A stretch of 42,236 nt of DNA from Leuconostoc carnosum (GCF_014207505.1 NZ_JACHGL010000009.1:1-42236), one strand, 5' to 3'; shown: positions 15,849 to 23,047, counted from the first letter of the stretch. Notes: generated from the letters alone by a model not told the origin. Program-made: numbers and translations.

Positions 15849-16040
15849 CAAGCATCAACGTGCAATAAGGACGGTAAGCTAACCGTAACGCCAAAGGCTG
15901 ATAAAACCGCGGAGTATGCTGGTAACCCAGCAAAACCAACGACTCCAGCACCTAAGTCAACGGTTACTAAAGTAGTTAAGATGGCCCAAACTGGTCATCA
16001 CCAAGCTTGGTTTGATCGATTGGTGGCTTGGTTCAAATAA
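15849..16040 (+). pseudogene. Tail of a secreted or surface protein
   Basis: About 60 codons in one frame: NKDGKLTVTPKADKTAEYAG, then a proline/threonine-rich linker (NPAKPTTPAPKSTVTK), then AQTGHHQAWFDRLVAWFK and stop. The Pro/Thr spacer and the TGHH/tryptophan-rich end look like the C-terminus of a lactobacillus cell-surface protein. A TGA just upstream closes the frame and no start is present, so it is a remnant. The family is not identified. Confidence 0.45.
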
Positions 16041-16116
16041 TTGCTAGTTTGAGGGCTCAGCACGTATACTAATGGTGTTAAGAAATGACTACTGGCCAAT
16101 AATGGGAGGAATCAAC

Positions 16117-16413
16117 ATGGCTGATAATGTGTTAATGGCCTATCATATTGTGCATGATCCTGATGAGCGGGCAAAACATGTTTTGAATATGAAAAAGTTG
16201 TATAAGTGGCGGATTACCGAAAAGACGAAGGGCACCCCGGTAGTTGGTAATGTGGCGTTAGTCCAAACCCAGTTTGCGAAGCGCACCCCAGTTATGATTT
16301 ATGCGACGAAGGAAGTTGCCAATGATTTGAGTGACTTACAATCAGTTAAAGTCTTTACGAACAATCGTGATCAAGAGACGGTTAATCAAACCTTTGATGA
16401 ACTGCTTAAATAG
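16117..16413 (+). CDS. Small hypothetical protein, DUF5839-like
   Basis: 98-residue protein starting at the ATG at 16117 behind GGGAGG. An earlier TTG-type start would lack a site. A central basic segment (MKKLYKWRITEKTKG) is followed by a small beta domain (VGNVALVQTQFAKRTPVMIY) and a C-terminal helix (NQTFDELLK). The KKLYKW...G-x-VALV pattern recalls DUF5839-type small proteins of firmicutes; no function is known. A strong terminator follows at once, so this is a single-gene transcript, apparently intact amid decayed DNA. Confidence 0.65.
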   Translation: MADNVLMAYHIVHDPDERAKHVLNMKKLYKWRITEKTKGTPVVGNVALVQTQFAKRTPVMIYATKEVANDLSDLQSVKVFTNNRDQETVNQTFDELLK

Positions 16414-16418
16414 ATTAG

Positions 16419-16465
16419 TGGTCTATAACAATGTGGAATCATTAACATTGTTATGGACCATTTTT
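16419..16465 (+). terminator. Rho-independent terminator
   Basis: TGGTCTATAACAATGT pairs with ACATTGTTATGGACCA across a 10-base loop (one wobble), followed by TTTTT. It sits directly behind the small hypothetical gene. Confidence 0.9.
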
Positions 16466-16882
16466 GCTAACAAGAAGTGCTAATGTAAAACATACTTGAA
16501 ATAGCCATGGTGGCAGTTGTGAATACATATTTTGCGCCCAGTATATAAGTTTAACTTAGCTATTATTCCACTAGATTTAGAATGCTAATACTTGCTGATG
16601 GATATAAGAATTTAAATGAATTGATAGAATGATGGTAGTAGTCGCCAAAACTATTGACTGGTTAACAGTTGATTTATATGTGCCAGTTATGCTGATGGCC
16701 TATTCTCTAATGAATAGTAGGCTCTATACATGTAATAAGAGTGAAGGTCGAATAGGCTTGAGCAACTTAAAAAATAGTTTTTGTTCAAACTTCCTTCGGA
16801 TTGATTTTACAATCTACCTTGCGGCACTGAGTTTAGCAATCTAATATCATTTGAATCACAATACGGTATTTAGACCTATTAC
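16466..16882. other. No gene recognised
   Basis: About 415 bases of AT-rich sequence. One frame at 16629-16844 stays open for 71 codons but has no ribosome binding site and no family resemblance. I see no stem-loop or repeat of note. Confidence 0.5.
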
Positions 16883-17095
16883 TGCCATGCTTACACGCCG
16901 GCTGAACGCGGCAGTAATGAACGATTTAATCAGAACTTACGTTATTTTTACCCTAAATAGAATTGTTTTGAACACATTGGTACTCAAGATTTAACAACTA
17001 CGTTACTACAAATTAATCAGAGACCGCTTAAAGTACCCAACTGACAAACACTTTACCAAGTTATGTTGACCAATTTGCCAAAAAAATCAGATTAA
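16883..17095 (+). pseudogene. IS30-family transposase C-terminus with two stops
   Basis: One frame gives CHAYTPAERGSNERFNQNLR, YFYPK, stop (TAG), NCFEHIGTQDLTTTLLQINQ, RPLKVPN, stop (TGA), QTLYQVMLTN. ERGSNE with its catalytic glutamate, and INxRP, are hallmarks of IS30 transposases. It is truncated at the 5' side and broken by two stop codons, so it is a fossil. It abuts the IS3 remnant of opposite orientation at about 17100. Confidence 0.8.
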
Positions 17096-17099
17096 ATTT

Positions 17100-17665
17100 G
17101 TAATTTACCATCATACATTGGATATTTAAGCCAAATAGCTAGTAACTGTTGCTTGACTAATTGACTCCGACGAGAAGTTTTGCTGGGTTACCAATGACAA
17201 TAACCATCATACGTTGAACTGGAAAACTTTAGCGTTTTTAAAATATGAGGAATGCGGTGCTGGGCTTGTAAACTAGCCTAAATCATTTCTAAGATGACCG
17301 TTCGCTCTCTCACCATTCTTTTTTTGTCAATAGCATGCCGCTCGTTTTAAAATATCGAGTTCCTCCCTAAGTCGTCGATTCTCCTCGATTAGGGCTCACT
17401 CATGATCCGAAGGGACCTTGGAATTATTGGGATCAGCCTGATTCATCCATTTAGTAACGGTGGAGACACTAACGTTGTATTCCTTAGCTAAGAAATCAGC
17501 TGAGCGGTTGTTTTTGTGTAGTAACATGATAGATGACTTAAACTCAGGCGAGTATCGATTCGAATATTTAATGGTCATAATAAAAGACTCCTTTGAAATA
17601 ATTATAGTGAACAAGTTGTCCGTAATTACATCATAGGAGCCAACAACGGTTACATCCATTCTATG
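17100..17665 (-). mobile_element. Decayed IS3-family element, left half
   Basis: Minus strand: a terminus near 17640-17665 (GGCTCCTATGATGTAATTAC), then orfA from the ATG at 17578 (MTIKYSNRYSPEFKSSIML, HTH FLAKEYNVSVSTVTKWM). OrfA is stopped by TGA at 17396 but continues in frame (LIEENRRLREELDILKRAA). OrfB follows with further stops (ERTVILEMI, HRIPHILKTLKFSSSTYD, SRRSQLVKQQLLAIWLKYP). The rest is lost at the join with the IS30 remnant. It cannot transpose. Confidence 0.8.
17396..17578 (-). pseudogene. IS3-family OrfA with premature stop
   Basis: 60 codons from an ATG preceded by AAAGGAG, containing the transposase_8-type HTH. A TGA interrupts it just before the leucine zipper, which is still readable in the same frame downstream. 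The truncated product could still bind DNA but lacks the oligomerisation helix. Confidence 0.75.
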
Positions 17666-17757
17666 TCAGTAACAGTTAATTTTTATGTAAGCGCCGTCAT
17701 GCTAATCCTTATACCCCGTGCTCAGGCACAGGCGTTGTATTTAATCCCCCTGTTTAG

Positions 17758-18150
17758 AGTATCGGGGGTAAGCAGGCATTTATCTTGTTAATGATGCAAC
17801 TAAGTTTGGACAAGGATGATAAGCCATTTTTGATCGATCAGCCTGAAGATGAGCTTGATAATAAGGCTATCTATGATGAACTCGTTTCTTATTTAAGGCA
17901 ACAGAAACAACACCGACAGCTATTTGTCGTTACTCACAATGCAAACGTTTTGGTTGGCGGAGACAGTGAATGTGTGACTTTAGCTTCAGAAGAGATGGAT
18001 TCCAAAACAAGTAAAGGACGAAAATTTAAATATAGACAAGGCCCTATCGAAAATCCAGCTATGCAAACCGAAATTTGCGAAGTCTTAGAGGGTGGAAAAC
18101 GTGCATTTCAGAAACGTGAAGAAAGATATGCATTCAGTAGAGGTGTTTGA
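17758..18150 (+). pseudogene. C-terminal part of a TrlF-like AAA/ABC-type ATPase
   Basis: The frame is open from 17758 with no credible start of its own. It holds an ABC-ATPase Walker B/D-loop (PFLIDQPEDELDNKAIYDEL) and switch histidine (QLFVVTHNANVLVGGDSE), and ends in QTEICEVLEGGKRAFQKRE. This is how TrlF-family and related SMC-like ATPases linked to PHP domains end. The Walker A half and the rest of the protein are missing, so it is a remnant, perhaps of a lost defence gene. Confidence 0.7.
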
Positions 18151-18342
18151 TAGAACAATGTGCGATGTTACTGATCCAATTAATGCTCTAAAACACTGGC
18201 TTTACGGGTTCAGCAATGATTAACGGGTAAACAGTTAATACACGAATATTCTGATAACGTCATTCCACTATAGATGTTGTTAAAGCAGAAGGATATGATG
18301 GCATTCACGAAAGTCGAATATAATAATTAAAGCCTTTCATTC
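18151..18342. other. Intergenic, no gene recognised
   Basis: No frame with a start and ribosome binding site, and no repeat. It ends at the terminator that follows. Confidence 0.4.
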
Positions 18343-18377
18343 AGGTCACAACTTAACAGTTGTGTCGCCTTTTTTTG
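18343..18377 (+). terminator. Stem-loop terminator
   Basis: CACAACT and AGTTGTG around TAAC, extended by AGG/CCT, followed by TTTTTTT. It lies between the ATPase remnant and the resolvase gene. Confidence 0.75.
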
Positions 18378-18489
18378 TGCCTTATAATTAAAGGTGTTAG
18401 AATGCGTCATAACTTACCGCCATAAATATATACCCTTTTTTACTGCAAAAGTACCAAATTTGCGATATAAAACCGATTGGAGAAATAAT

Positions 18490-19047
18490 ATGAAATATGG
18501 TTACGCCAGAGTGAGTACCACGGATCAAAAACTAGAAAATCAAATTGAGAGCTTAAAAAATTCAGGTGCTGAAATAATCTATAAAGAAAAGTTTACTGGT
18601 ACGACTATTGAACGTCCTGAATTTAACAAGTTGCTCAATGTAATCAAAACAGATGATACACTGATTGTTACAAAATTAGACCGCTTCGCACGCAATACTA
18701 GAGAAGCCCTTGATATAATTCAAGACCTATTTAAGTGTGATATCAAAGTTAATATCCTTAATATGGGAATAATTGATAACACCCCCACAGGACAACTTAT
18801 ATTTACAATTTTCAGTGCCTTTGCTCAATTTGAAAGAGATATGATTGTGACAAGGACACACGAGGGAAAAGAATATGCTAAGCGGAATGACCCCTATTTT
18901 AGTGAGGGACGCCCACAAACCTACACAGATGAACAAATACGTTTAGCTTATGAGTTGCGTCAGCAAGGCATGACTTACAAAATGATTGCTAGAAAAACTG
19001 GCATAAGCGAACGAACGCAACAAAGACGATTTAAAGATATGACATAG
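18490..19047 (+). CDS. Serine recombinase (resolvase/invertase family)
   Basis: 185-residue resolvase that cuts and religates DNA through a serine, typically resolving plasmid multimers or co-integrates. The start is placed at the ATG at 18490 behind GGAG, because the protein then begins MKYGYARVSTTDQKLENQ with the catalytic S9 in YARVST. Further conserved parts are KLDRFARNTREAL and FAQFERDMI. A C-terminal HTH (MTYKMIARKTGISERTQQRR) binds the res site. The 95 bases upstream, after the terminator, are the natural place for res sub-sites, but I cannot delimit them. It lies beside the partition genes, in keeping with a plasmid-maintenance role. Confidence 0.93.
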   Translation: MKYGYARVSTTDQKLENQIESLKNSGAEIIYKEKFTGTTIERPEFNKLLNVIKTDDTLIVTKLDRFARNTREALDIIQDLFKCDIKVNILNMGIIDNTPTGQLIFTIFSAFAQFERDMIVTRTHEGKEYAKRNDPYFSEGRPQTYTDEQIRLAYELRQQGMTYKMIARKTGISERTQQRRFKDMT

Positions 19048-19081
19048 CATGTTATAGCATGACATATTATGCTATAACATG
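19042..19081 (+). repeat. Palindromic partition-type repeats, cluster 1
   Basis: ACATAGCATG, then TTATAGCATG, then an inverted copy in which CATGTTATAGCAT pairs with ATGCTATAACATG across 8 bases. The ATAGCATG core recurs before parA and before the ribbon-helix-helix gene. It could be a centromere, an operator or a terminator for the resolvase. Confidence 0.6.
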
Positions 19082-19111
19082 AATAATAGATAATTCAAAA
19101 GGAGGTTAATT

Positions 19112-19273
19112 ATGTTAATGTTAGAGATTATGTCTATTGCTTTTTTACTCTTTCAAGCATTCAAATCAAAAAGCACCATCATTAGATATGTTGCAGTTTT
19201 CTTTTTAGTAGCAACAGCTTTAGTTATCATCAGCCCTTTTATTAAAAGTTACTTTGACAACTTTTTTGTTTAA
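19112..19273 (+). CDS. 53-residue hydrophobic membrane peptide
   Basis: Starts at an ATG with AAAAGGAGG seven bases upstream. The sequence has two hydrophobic segments (MLEIMSIAFLLFQAF and VAVFFLVATALVIISPFI) separated by a short basic loop (KSKST), and ends SYFDNFFV. Two membrane spans with a cytoplasmic positive loop are likely. It sits between resolvase and parA and is flanked on both sides by the ATAGCATG repeats. I do not recognise a family. The size and topology allow a small toxin, a regulator or an exclusion factor, but nothing in the sequence decides. The strong ribosome binding site argues that it is translated. Confidence 0.6.
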   Translation: MLMLEIMSIAFLLFQAFKSKSTIIRYVAVFFLVATALVIISPFIKSYFDNFFV

Positions 19274-19306
19274 ATTTCAGAGCATATAACGTATTGTAAT
19301 ATATCA

Positions 19307-19335
19307 TTGCATATCATAGCATGATATGATATAAT
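19307..19335 (+). promoter_or_regulatory. parA promoter with operator palindrome in the spacer
   Basis: -35 TTGCAT (19307-19312) and -10 TATAAT (19330-19335) at 17 bp. The spacer is almost filled by ATATCATAGCATGATAT, two 7-bp arms around AGC. Binding of the partition DNA-binding protein there would repress the operon, the usual autoregulation of par loci. Confidence 0.75.
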
Positions 19336-19360
19336 GTACTTATAAACAAGGAGGCTTACT

Positions 19361-20152
19361 ATGAAAATAATTACTTTTTCTGCAATTAAGGGCGGTGTTG
19401 GCAAGACAACATTAACTTTTAATTATGGTGAATGGTTATCCAGCAAAGGCTATAATGTTTTGCTGATTGATAGCGACCACCAATGCAGTTTAACCCAAAC
19501 CTATGACATTTATAAAGATCATGGCACCCTAGCTAATATTTTTACAAAAGATAGTGAGAAAGTAGAAATTATTAAGTTGCATGAAAACTTATCAATTATT
19601 CCTGCTTCTATGAAACTTGATACTATTAATAACGAACTTCAAACAAGAGCCAACAAAGAATTATTAATGTACATGTGGTTTTCGGATAATTACAACGAAC
19701 TAAAAAAATTTGACTATGTACTAATAGATACACACCCCGATTTTTCAACTATCACACAAAATATGATTGTAATTTCAGATTTTGTATTTAGTCCGATTGA
19801 ACCAAGTGAATATGGTTTTATATCAAAAAGTAATTTGGAACTAAGAATGGATCAACTAAAACAAGATGTAATTAATGTTGAAAGTCGACAAAGTTTTGTT
19901 ACAGCAAAACTCAAATTTATTGGCAACAGAATAAAACATAATACTAAATCTTCACATGAGTTTGTAGTACAAATGGAAAAAGACACCAGAACTATTGCAC
20001 TAATTCCTGAAAGGGAGATATTTAACAAGACCACTCTTAATCATGAACCACTGATTAATATGGAAAAAGAAAAAAATTCAACTCAAAAAGCAAAAGATTT
20101 TTTCGACAACATCGACAAGATCTTTGATACTTTTACTAATCAGGAAGCATAG
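19361..20152 (+). CDS. parA: ParA-family partition ATPase
   Basis: 263-residue ATPase that drives plasmid segregation. The deviant Walker A is KGGVGKTT (residues 10-17), Walker A' is VLLIDSDHQCSLT, and Walker B is FDYVLIDTHPDFS. There is no N-terminal HTH, so it is a small (type Ib-like) ParA that depends on a separate DNA-binding partner, here the 66-residue protein that follows. The start is behind AAGGAGG. Its promoter carries a palindrome matching those around the partner gene. Confidence 0.95.
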   Translation: MKIITFSAIKGGVGKTTLTFNYGEWLSSKGYNVLLIDSDHQCSLTQTYDIYKDHGTLANIFTKDSEKVEIIKLHENLSIIPASMKLDTINNELQTRANKELLMYMWFSDNYNELKKFDYVLIDTHPDFSTITQNMIVISDFVFSPIEPSEYGFISKSNLELRMDQLKQDVINVESRQSFVTAKLKFIGNRIKHNTKSSHEFVVQMEKDTRTIALIPEREIFNKTTLNHEPLINMEKEKNSTQKAKDFFDNIDKIFDTFTNQEA

Positions 20153-20172
20153 TACAATACATCAGGGCACGT

Positions 20173-20196
20173 CATATCATGACATAGCATGATATG
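20173..20196 (+). repeat. Partition-type palindrome before the ParB-like gene
   Basis: CATATCATG and CATGATATG, 9-bp perfect arms around ACATAG. It is the most complete copy of the element also seen in the parA promoter and after the resolvase. It is a candidate centromere or second operator inside the operon. Confidence 0.65.
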
Positions 20197-20216
20197 CAAT
20201 AGAAAGGATTAAAATT

Positions 20217-20417
20217 ATGGCATTTGAAGATAAAATGGATCAACTAAAAAGTAGTATGAATAACAAAGCGGTTAATGAAAGTCCTGCACCTAGAATTTCT
20301 AAGTCTTACACGTTAAAGCAAGATATTGCCAATGAACTAGCTAATCGTGCTAAAGAAAAAGAGCTAACAGCTTCAAGATATTTGGAACAATTATTAAAAA
20401 AAGAGTTTGACAAATAA
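20217..20417 (+). CDS. Small ribbon-helix-helix partition protein (ParB/ParG-like)
   Basis: 66-residue protein with a flexible N-terminal tail (EDKMDQLKSSMNNKA) and a C-terminal ribbon-helix-helix (KSYTLKQDIANELANRAKEK, then LTASRYLEQLL). That is the build of ParG/omega-type centromere-binding proteins. It follows parA by 64 bases that contain a palindrome, so it likely binds these sites, represses the operon and stimulates ParA. The start has AAAGGA upstream. Confidence 0.8.
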   Translation: MAFEDKMDQLKSSMNNKAVNESPAPRISKSYTLKQDIANELANRAKEKELTASRYLEQLLKKEFDK

Positions 20418-20449
20418 GCATTGCTACCAGAAAACAAAAGGCAGACTTT

Positions 20450-20791
20450 ATGTATACAAAAGAACAACGATTAATTGATAGTGCAATTTCTGAAATAGAG
20501 GAAATGACTGAAAATATGCTAGAAATTCAATACTTGTTGAAAAACATGATAGACAAGCCTGTGAAGCGCCTAAATAATCAATACAATCATATTGATGAGC
20601 TAGGGGACAGCATTAAAAGCCAAACAGTGAGAGATGATTTGTTTAAGTATAAACACCGTGGAGGAGCACACAGGGATCAAGTTTTGTCAGCATATTTACA
20701 ACGAACAGAATATTCATTGCAAGGTTGCAAAGAAACATTAACAATTCTAGAAAAAGAAAAACAAAGATTATCTCAAAAACACGATAAATAA
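20450..20791 (+). CDS. Hypothetical coiled-coil protein
   Basis: 113 residues, mostly helical: IDSAISEIEEMTENMLEIQY at the N-terminus and SLQGCKETLTILEKEKQRL at the C-terminus, with a short basic KYKHRGGAHRD between. I recognise no family. It lies 32 bases after the ParB-like gene in the same direction and may belong to the partition or mobilisation operon. The ribosome binding site is weak (AAAGG). Confidence 0.6.
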   Translation: MYTKEQRLIDSAISEIEEMTENMLEIQYLLKNMIDKPVKRLNNQYNHIDELGDSIKSQTVRDDLFKYKHRGGAHRDQVLSAYLQRTEYSLQGCKETLTILEKEKQRLSQKHDK

Positions 20792-20845
20792 TTTTCAAAA
20801 CTAACAGCAAAAAAGGGTAATCAAGGGAAAAGAGGAGAGTAAGTC

Positions 20846-21217
20846 ATGCAAAAAAATCTAATAAATTTTTGGCTTTATTTGTATCTATCTTGTATCTATT
20901 TTTTACCCTTAGTAAAACTTATGCGTTCAAGCAAACAAGATAGCCAATTTTTGCTACGTAAGTTACTTTTCCCACTAGAGTATCTAATACAGGTAAAACT
21001 TGAAAAAACAACAAATTACAGCCGTTCAGCAATACGTCTAGGTCATATATTGGTTTGGTTAATTAGCATATTTGGCTTAATGTTTGCAACCGTACCAATG
21101 TATATTTTTAATGAACCATACGAGAACCACACGTCAATTCTGTTATTTATAACGTACTATTTAATGTTTGCACCAATCAGTTTTTGGTTTCAACCACGGT
21201 CATACCACAGTAAGTAA
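20846..21217 (+). CDS. Hypothetical membrane protein
   Basis: 123 residues with a good GAGGAGAG site. Three or four hydrophobic segments are visible: FWLYLYLSCIYFLPLV near the start, ILVWLISIFGLMFATVPMYI in the middle, and ILLFITYYLMFAPISFWF near the end. A basic loop (MRSSKQDSQFLLRK) lies between the first two. No family is recognised. It ends just before the rep promoter. Confidence 0.6.
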   Translation: MQKNLINFWLYLYLSCIYFLPLVKLMRSSKQDSQFLLRKLLFPLEYLIQVKLEKTTNYSRSAIRLGHILVWLISIFGLMFATVPMYIFNEPYENHTSILLFITYYLMFAPISFWFQPRSYHSK

Positions 21218-21220
21218 GGT

Positions 21221-21249
21221 TTGCTGATTACAAAGCCTTATGCTAAAAT
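21221..21249 (+). promoter_or_regulatory. rep mRNA promoter
   Basis: TTGCTG (21221-21226), 17-bp spacer, TAAAAT (21244-21249). Transcription would start near 21256, giving a leader of about 410 nucleotides before repA that contains the stem-loops and attenuator described below. Confidence 0.65.
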
Positions 21250-21281
21250 GAAAACAACTTAATACGAATTAAAAGAAAACT

Positions 21282-21315
21282 AAAAAAAAGTCCTAATCCA
21301 AAGGATTAAGACTTG
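21282..21315 (-). terminator. Terminator of the antisense RNA
   Basis: Read leftward: AAGTCTTAATCC, loop TTT, GGATTAGGACTT (12 bp, one wobble) and then a run of Ts. In the rightward direction there is no T-run, so it should stop only the antisense transcript. Confidence 0.8.
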
Positions 21316-21402
21316 AATTTAGAAAGTAGCTTCGACCAGCTACTTAGTCCAATTAACTTTAACCGCCAAGTAAAAGTTAATTGAATATTTATTTTCTTGA
21401 TT
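21282..21402 (-). ncRNA. Antisense RNA (ctRNA) to the rep leader
   Basis: A predicted RNA of about 120 nt between the promoter at 21409-21438 and a rho-independent terminator at 21282-21315. Its main hairpin (21350-21383; 11-bp stem of CAATTAACTTT type) has a 12-base loop. In the antisense strand that loop contains CTTGGCGG, with a U-turn type UUGG motif common in plasmid antisense loops. It would bind the complementary leader loop in the rep mRNA. The size is close to known countertranscripts such as RNAIII of pIP501. Confidence 0.75.
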
Positions 21403-21408
21403 ACTTTC

Positions 21409-21438
21409 ATTATACCGTAGACATACCCAAAGTGGCAA
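21409..21438 (-). promoter_or_regulatory. Antisense RNA promoter
   Basis: Minus strand: TTGCCA (21433-21438), 18-bp spacer, TATAAT (21409-21414). It is near-consensus and stronger than the rep promoter, as expected for an antisense copy-number control RNA. Confidence 0.8.
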
Positions 21439-21467
21439 GTCTACAAGAATAGTAATTTATAGAATGT

Positions 21468-21510
21468 AAGGACTAAGTAGGGTTAATCTACTTAGTCCTT
21501 TTATTTTTAT
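21468..21510 (+). terminator. Attenuator terminator in the rep leader
   Basis: AAGGACTAAGTAG pairs perfectly with CTACTTAGTCCTT around GGTTAAT, followed by TTATTTTTATT. The left arm can instead pair with CTACTTAGTCC at 21340-21350, an 11-base exact copy of the right arm, which would prevent the terminator from forming. This is the arrangement of antisense-controlled transcriptional attenuation. Further small hairpins (ACTTGTC/GACAAGT at 21531-21549; AGTTGCTA/TAGCAACT near 21575-21600) lie between it and repA. Confidence 0.8.
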
Positions 21511-21665
21511 TAATTCAAGGAAAATAAAAAACTTGTCGGGCGGACAAGTTCGGTTGCTAACTCATGTATTTGTTAGTTGCTAGTAAATTATAGCAACTAT
21601 GTAAGAATTTGTAAAATAATGCAACTATTTTTATTTTCCTTTCAAATCGAAAGGGAGTATTAATT

Positions 21666-22703
21666 ATGTCAGAAGAAAGCTTTTATAAAGCAAAAGAGAT
21701 TTACGGAGAAACATTTTACCAACTACCAAAAGTCCTTTTTACTAATCCTCTATACAAGGGAATTAGTAATGACGCAAAAGTTGCTTATGCGTTGTTAAAA
21801 GATCGCTTTAACTATTCTATACGTAACAATTGGGTAGATGAAAACGATAATATTTACTTTATTTTCACTAATGATGAATTAATGAGTTTATTATCTAGTG
21901 GCAATCAAAAAGTGATTAAAATAAAGAAAGAGCTAGACAGCGTTGGATTGTTATTACAAAAAAGAATGGGAGTAAATAAACCCAATCATTTATATTTATT
22001 GCGTCCAGAGGTTGAAGCCACAGATGTTTATAAGCAAGTAAATAGCTCAAACGTTGATAAAAGCGGAAATGTGAAAATCACACTTCCAGAAAACGTTGAT
22101 AAAAGCGGAAATGTGAAAATCACACTTCCAGAAACAGCAAATAATACAAGTTCTGAAAACGTTGATAAAAGCGGAAATGTGAAAATCACACGCAATCTAT
22201 ATCTACAACCTTTAGATACTAATATAGATACTAATATAGATACTGCAAAGCTTGACTTTTCTTCCAAAAATTTTTCTCAATCTGAAATTAAAGAACAAAA
22301 CCAAGATCTAGTTTCAAATGCTTACAAATATCTTACTGGAGAAAACGTAGATAATAGCATGCCGTTTGAACCAGAAACAATTCAACTAATCAGCTACTGG
22401 GTAAGAACCCCAGAACAAATGAGATCTTTTATTGGCATAATATTAAATGCAAGAAAAGACATTCAAGCAGATATTGAGAAACAAACAGGACGTCCAGTAA
22501 CCATTATCATGGATACGGAGCCAGAATTACAGAAAGGCATTACAACTACACTTAGAAGATACTTTAATAGCATGAGAAACACAGATAATAAAAACAAAAA
22601 AATTAATAGTCCTGAAAATTATCTATATATCTCTATGAAAAACTACTTTGGATATTGGTATAACTCTGTAATGGCAAAAAGAAATAAAGAAGCCTCTAAT
22701 TAA
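21666..22703 (+). CDS. repA: RepA_N-family replication initiator
   Basis: 345-residue initiator of theta-replicating Gram-positive plasmids. The RepA_N domain is clear at the N-terminus: FYQLPKVLFTNPLYKGISND, AKVAYALLKDRFNYSI, and a winged-helix LLSSGNQKVIKIKKELDSVG. The central part holds three copies of ENVDKSGNVKITLP-like sequence, encoded by the DNA iterons that in this family are the origin, so the origin lies inside the gene. A DTNIDTNIDT repeat and a separate C-terminal domain (host-adaptation part) follow. The start is behind AAAGGGAG. Expression should be set by the antisense RNA and attenuator upstream. Confidence 0.95.
   Translation: MSEESFYKAKEIYGETFYQLPKVLFTNPLYKGISNDAKVAYALLKDRFNYSIRNNWVDENDNIYFIFTNDELMSLLSSGNQKVIKIKKELDSVGLLLQKRMGVNKPNHLYLLRPEVEATDVYKQVNSSNVDKSGNVKITLPENVDKSGNVKITLPETANNTSSENVDKSGNVKITRNLYLQPLDTNIDTNIDTAKLDFSSKNFSQSEIKEQNQDLVSNAYKYLTGENVDNSMPFEPETIQLISYWVRTPEQMRSFIGIILNARKDIQADIEKQTGRPVTIIMDTEPELQKGITTTLRRYFNSMRNTDNKNKKINSPENYLYISMKNYFGYWYNSVMAKRNKEASN
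22049..22191 (+). repeat. Replication origin iterons inside repA
   Basis: Three identical 35-bp copies beginning AAACGTTGATAAAAGCGG and ending AATCACAC, at 22049-22083, 22091-22125 and 22157-22191. The first two are spaced 42 bp apart and the third 66 bp. Exact repeats within a coding gene, in frame, mark the RepA binding origin (oriV) of RepA_N plasmids. Confidence 0.9.
22215..22244 (+). repeat. 12-bp tandem repeat in repA
   Basis: GATACTAATATA twice, followed by a partial third copy, encoding DTNIDTNIDT. It is AT-rich, directly next to the iterons, and might be the duplex-unwinding part of the origin or simply a linker that can change length. Confidence 0.7.
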
Positions 22704-22859
22704 GCATGTAAGCTTATCTTTTTGAATGACGTACAAAAACAAGCGCTAAGTTACAAAACGCCTGATACGCTTAATAAGGAGCAATTCAGGAAGGCATAAA
22801 TAATTAGTCCATTGTATAATTGACTTAGGAAACAAATACATTTAGCAGGAGGAAATATA

Positions 22860-23045
22860 ATGACTAACCAAAACGTTTTTGATGAATTATTGTTAGAAGC
22901 TGAAAAAACAAACTTACAAGTATTAATGGATAATGCTTTAAACGAGAAAAATCCCGACAAGAAAAAAGTTTTACATGCAATTTATACGTATGCGCTTGAT
23001 AAAAAACAGGACGAACTACTTAAAGACAAAAAGTTTGTTATTTAA
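22860..23045 (+). CDS. Small putative antitoxin paired with the zeta-type toxin
   Basis: 61-residue, largely helical, charged protein (TNQNVFDELLLEAEKTNLQV, then KKKVLHAIYTYALDKKQ) behind CAGGAGG. It ends two bases before the zeta-type toxin gene, the antitoxin-first arrangement. It does not look like the epsilon antitoxin of pSM19035 in sequence. I infer an antitoxin role from position and size only. Confidence 0.6.
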   Translation: MTNQNVFDELLLEAEKTNLQVLMDNALNEKNPDKKKVLHAIYTYALDKKQDELLKDKKFVI

Positions 23046-23047
23046 TT

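Noticed and set aside
15564-15951. Overlapping open frames on both strands with cysteine-containing sequences
   Set aside because: No start signals, no recognisable family, and contradictory frames; better explained as decayed coding DNA of a surface protein.
16629-16844. 71-codon plus-strand frame with hydrophobic start
   Set aside because: No ribosome binding site, compositionally random, and located in a stretch of decayed sequence.
18394-18489. Upstream extension of the resolvase by 32 codons
   Set aside because: The family always starts close to the YxRVST motif and a good ribosome binding site precedes the internal ATG at 18490.
22049-22191. Possible short CRISPR array
   Set aside because: The three repeats lie in frame within repA with short unequal spacers and encode protein repeats; they are origin iterons.
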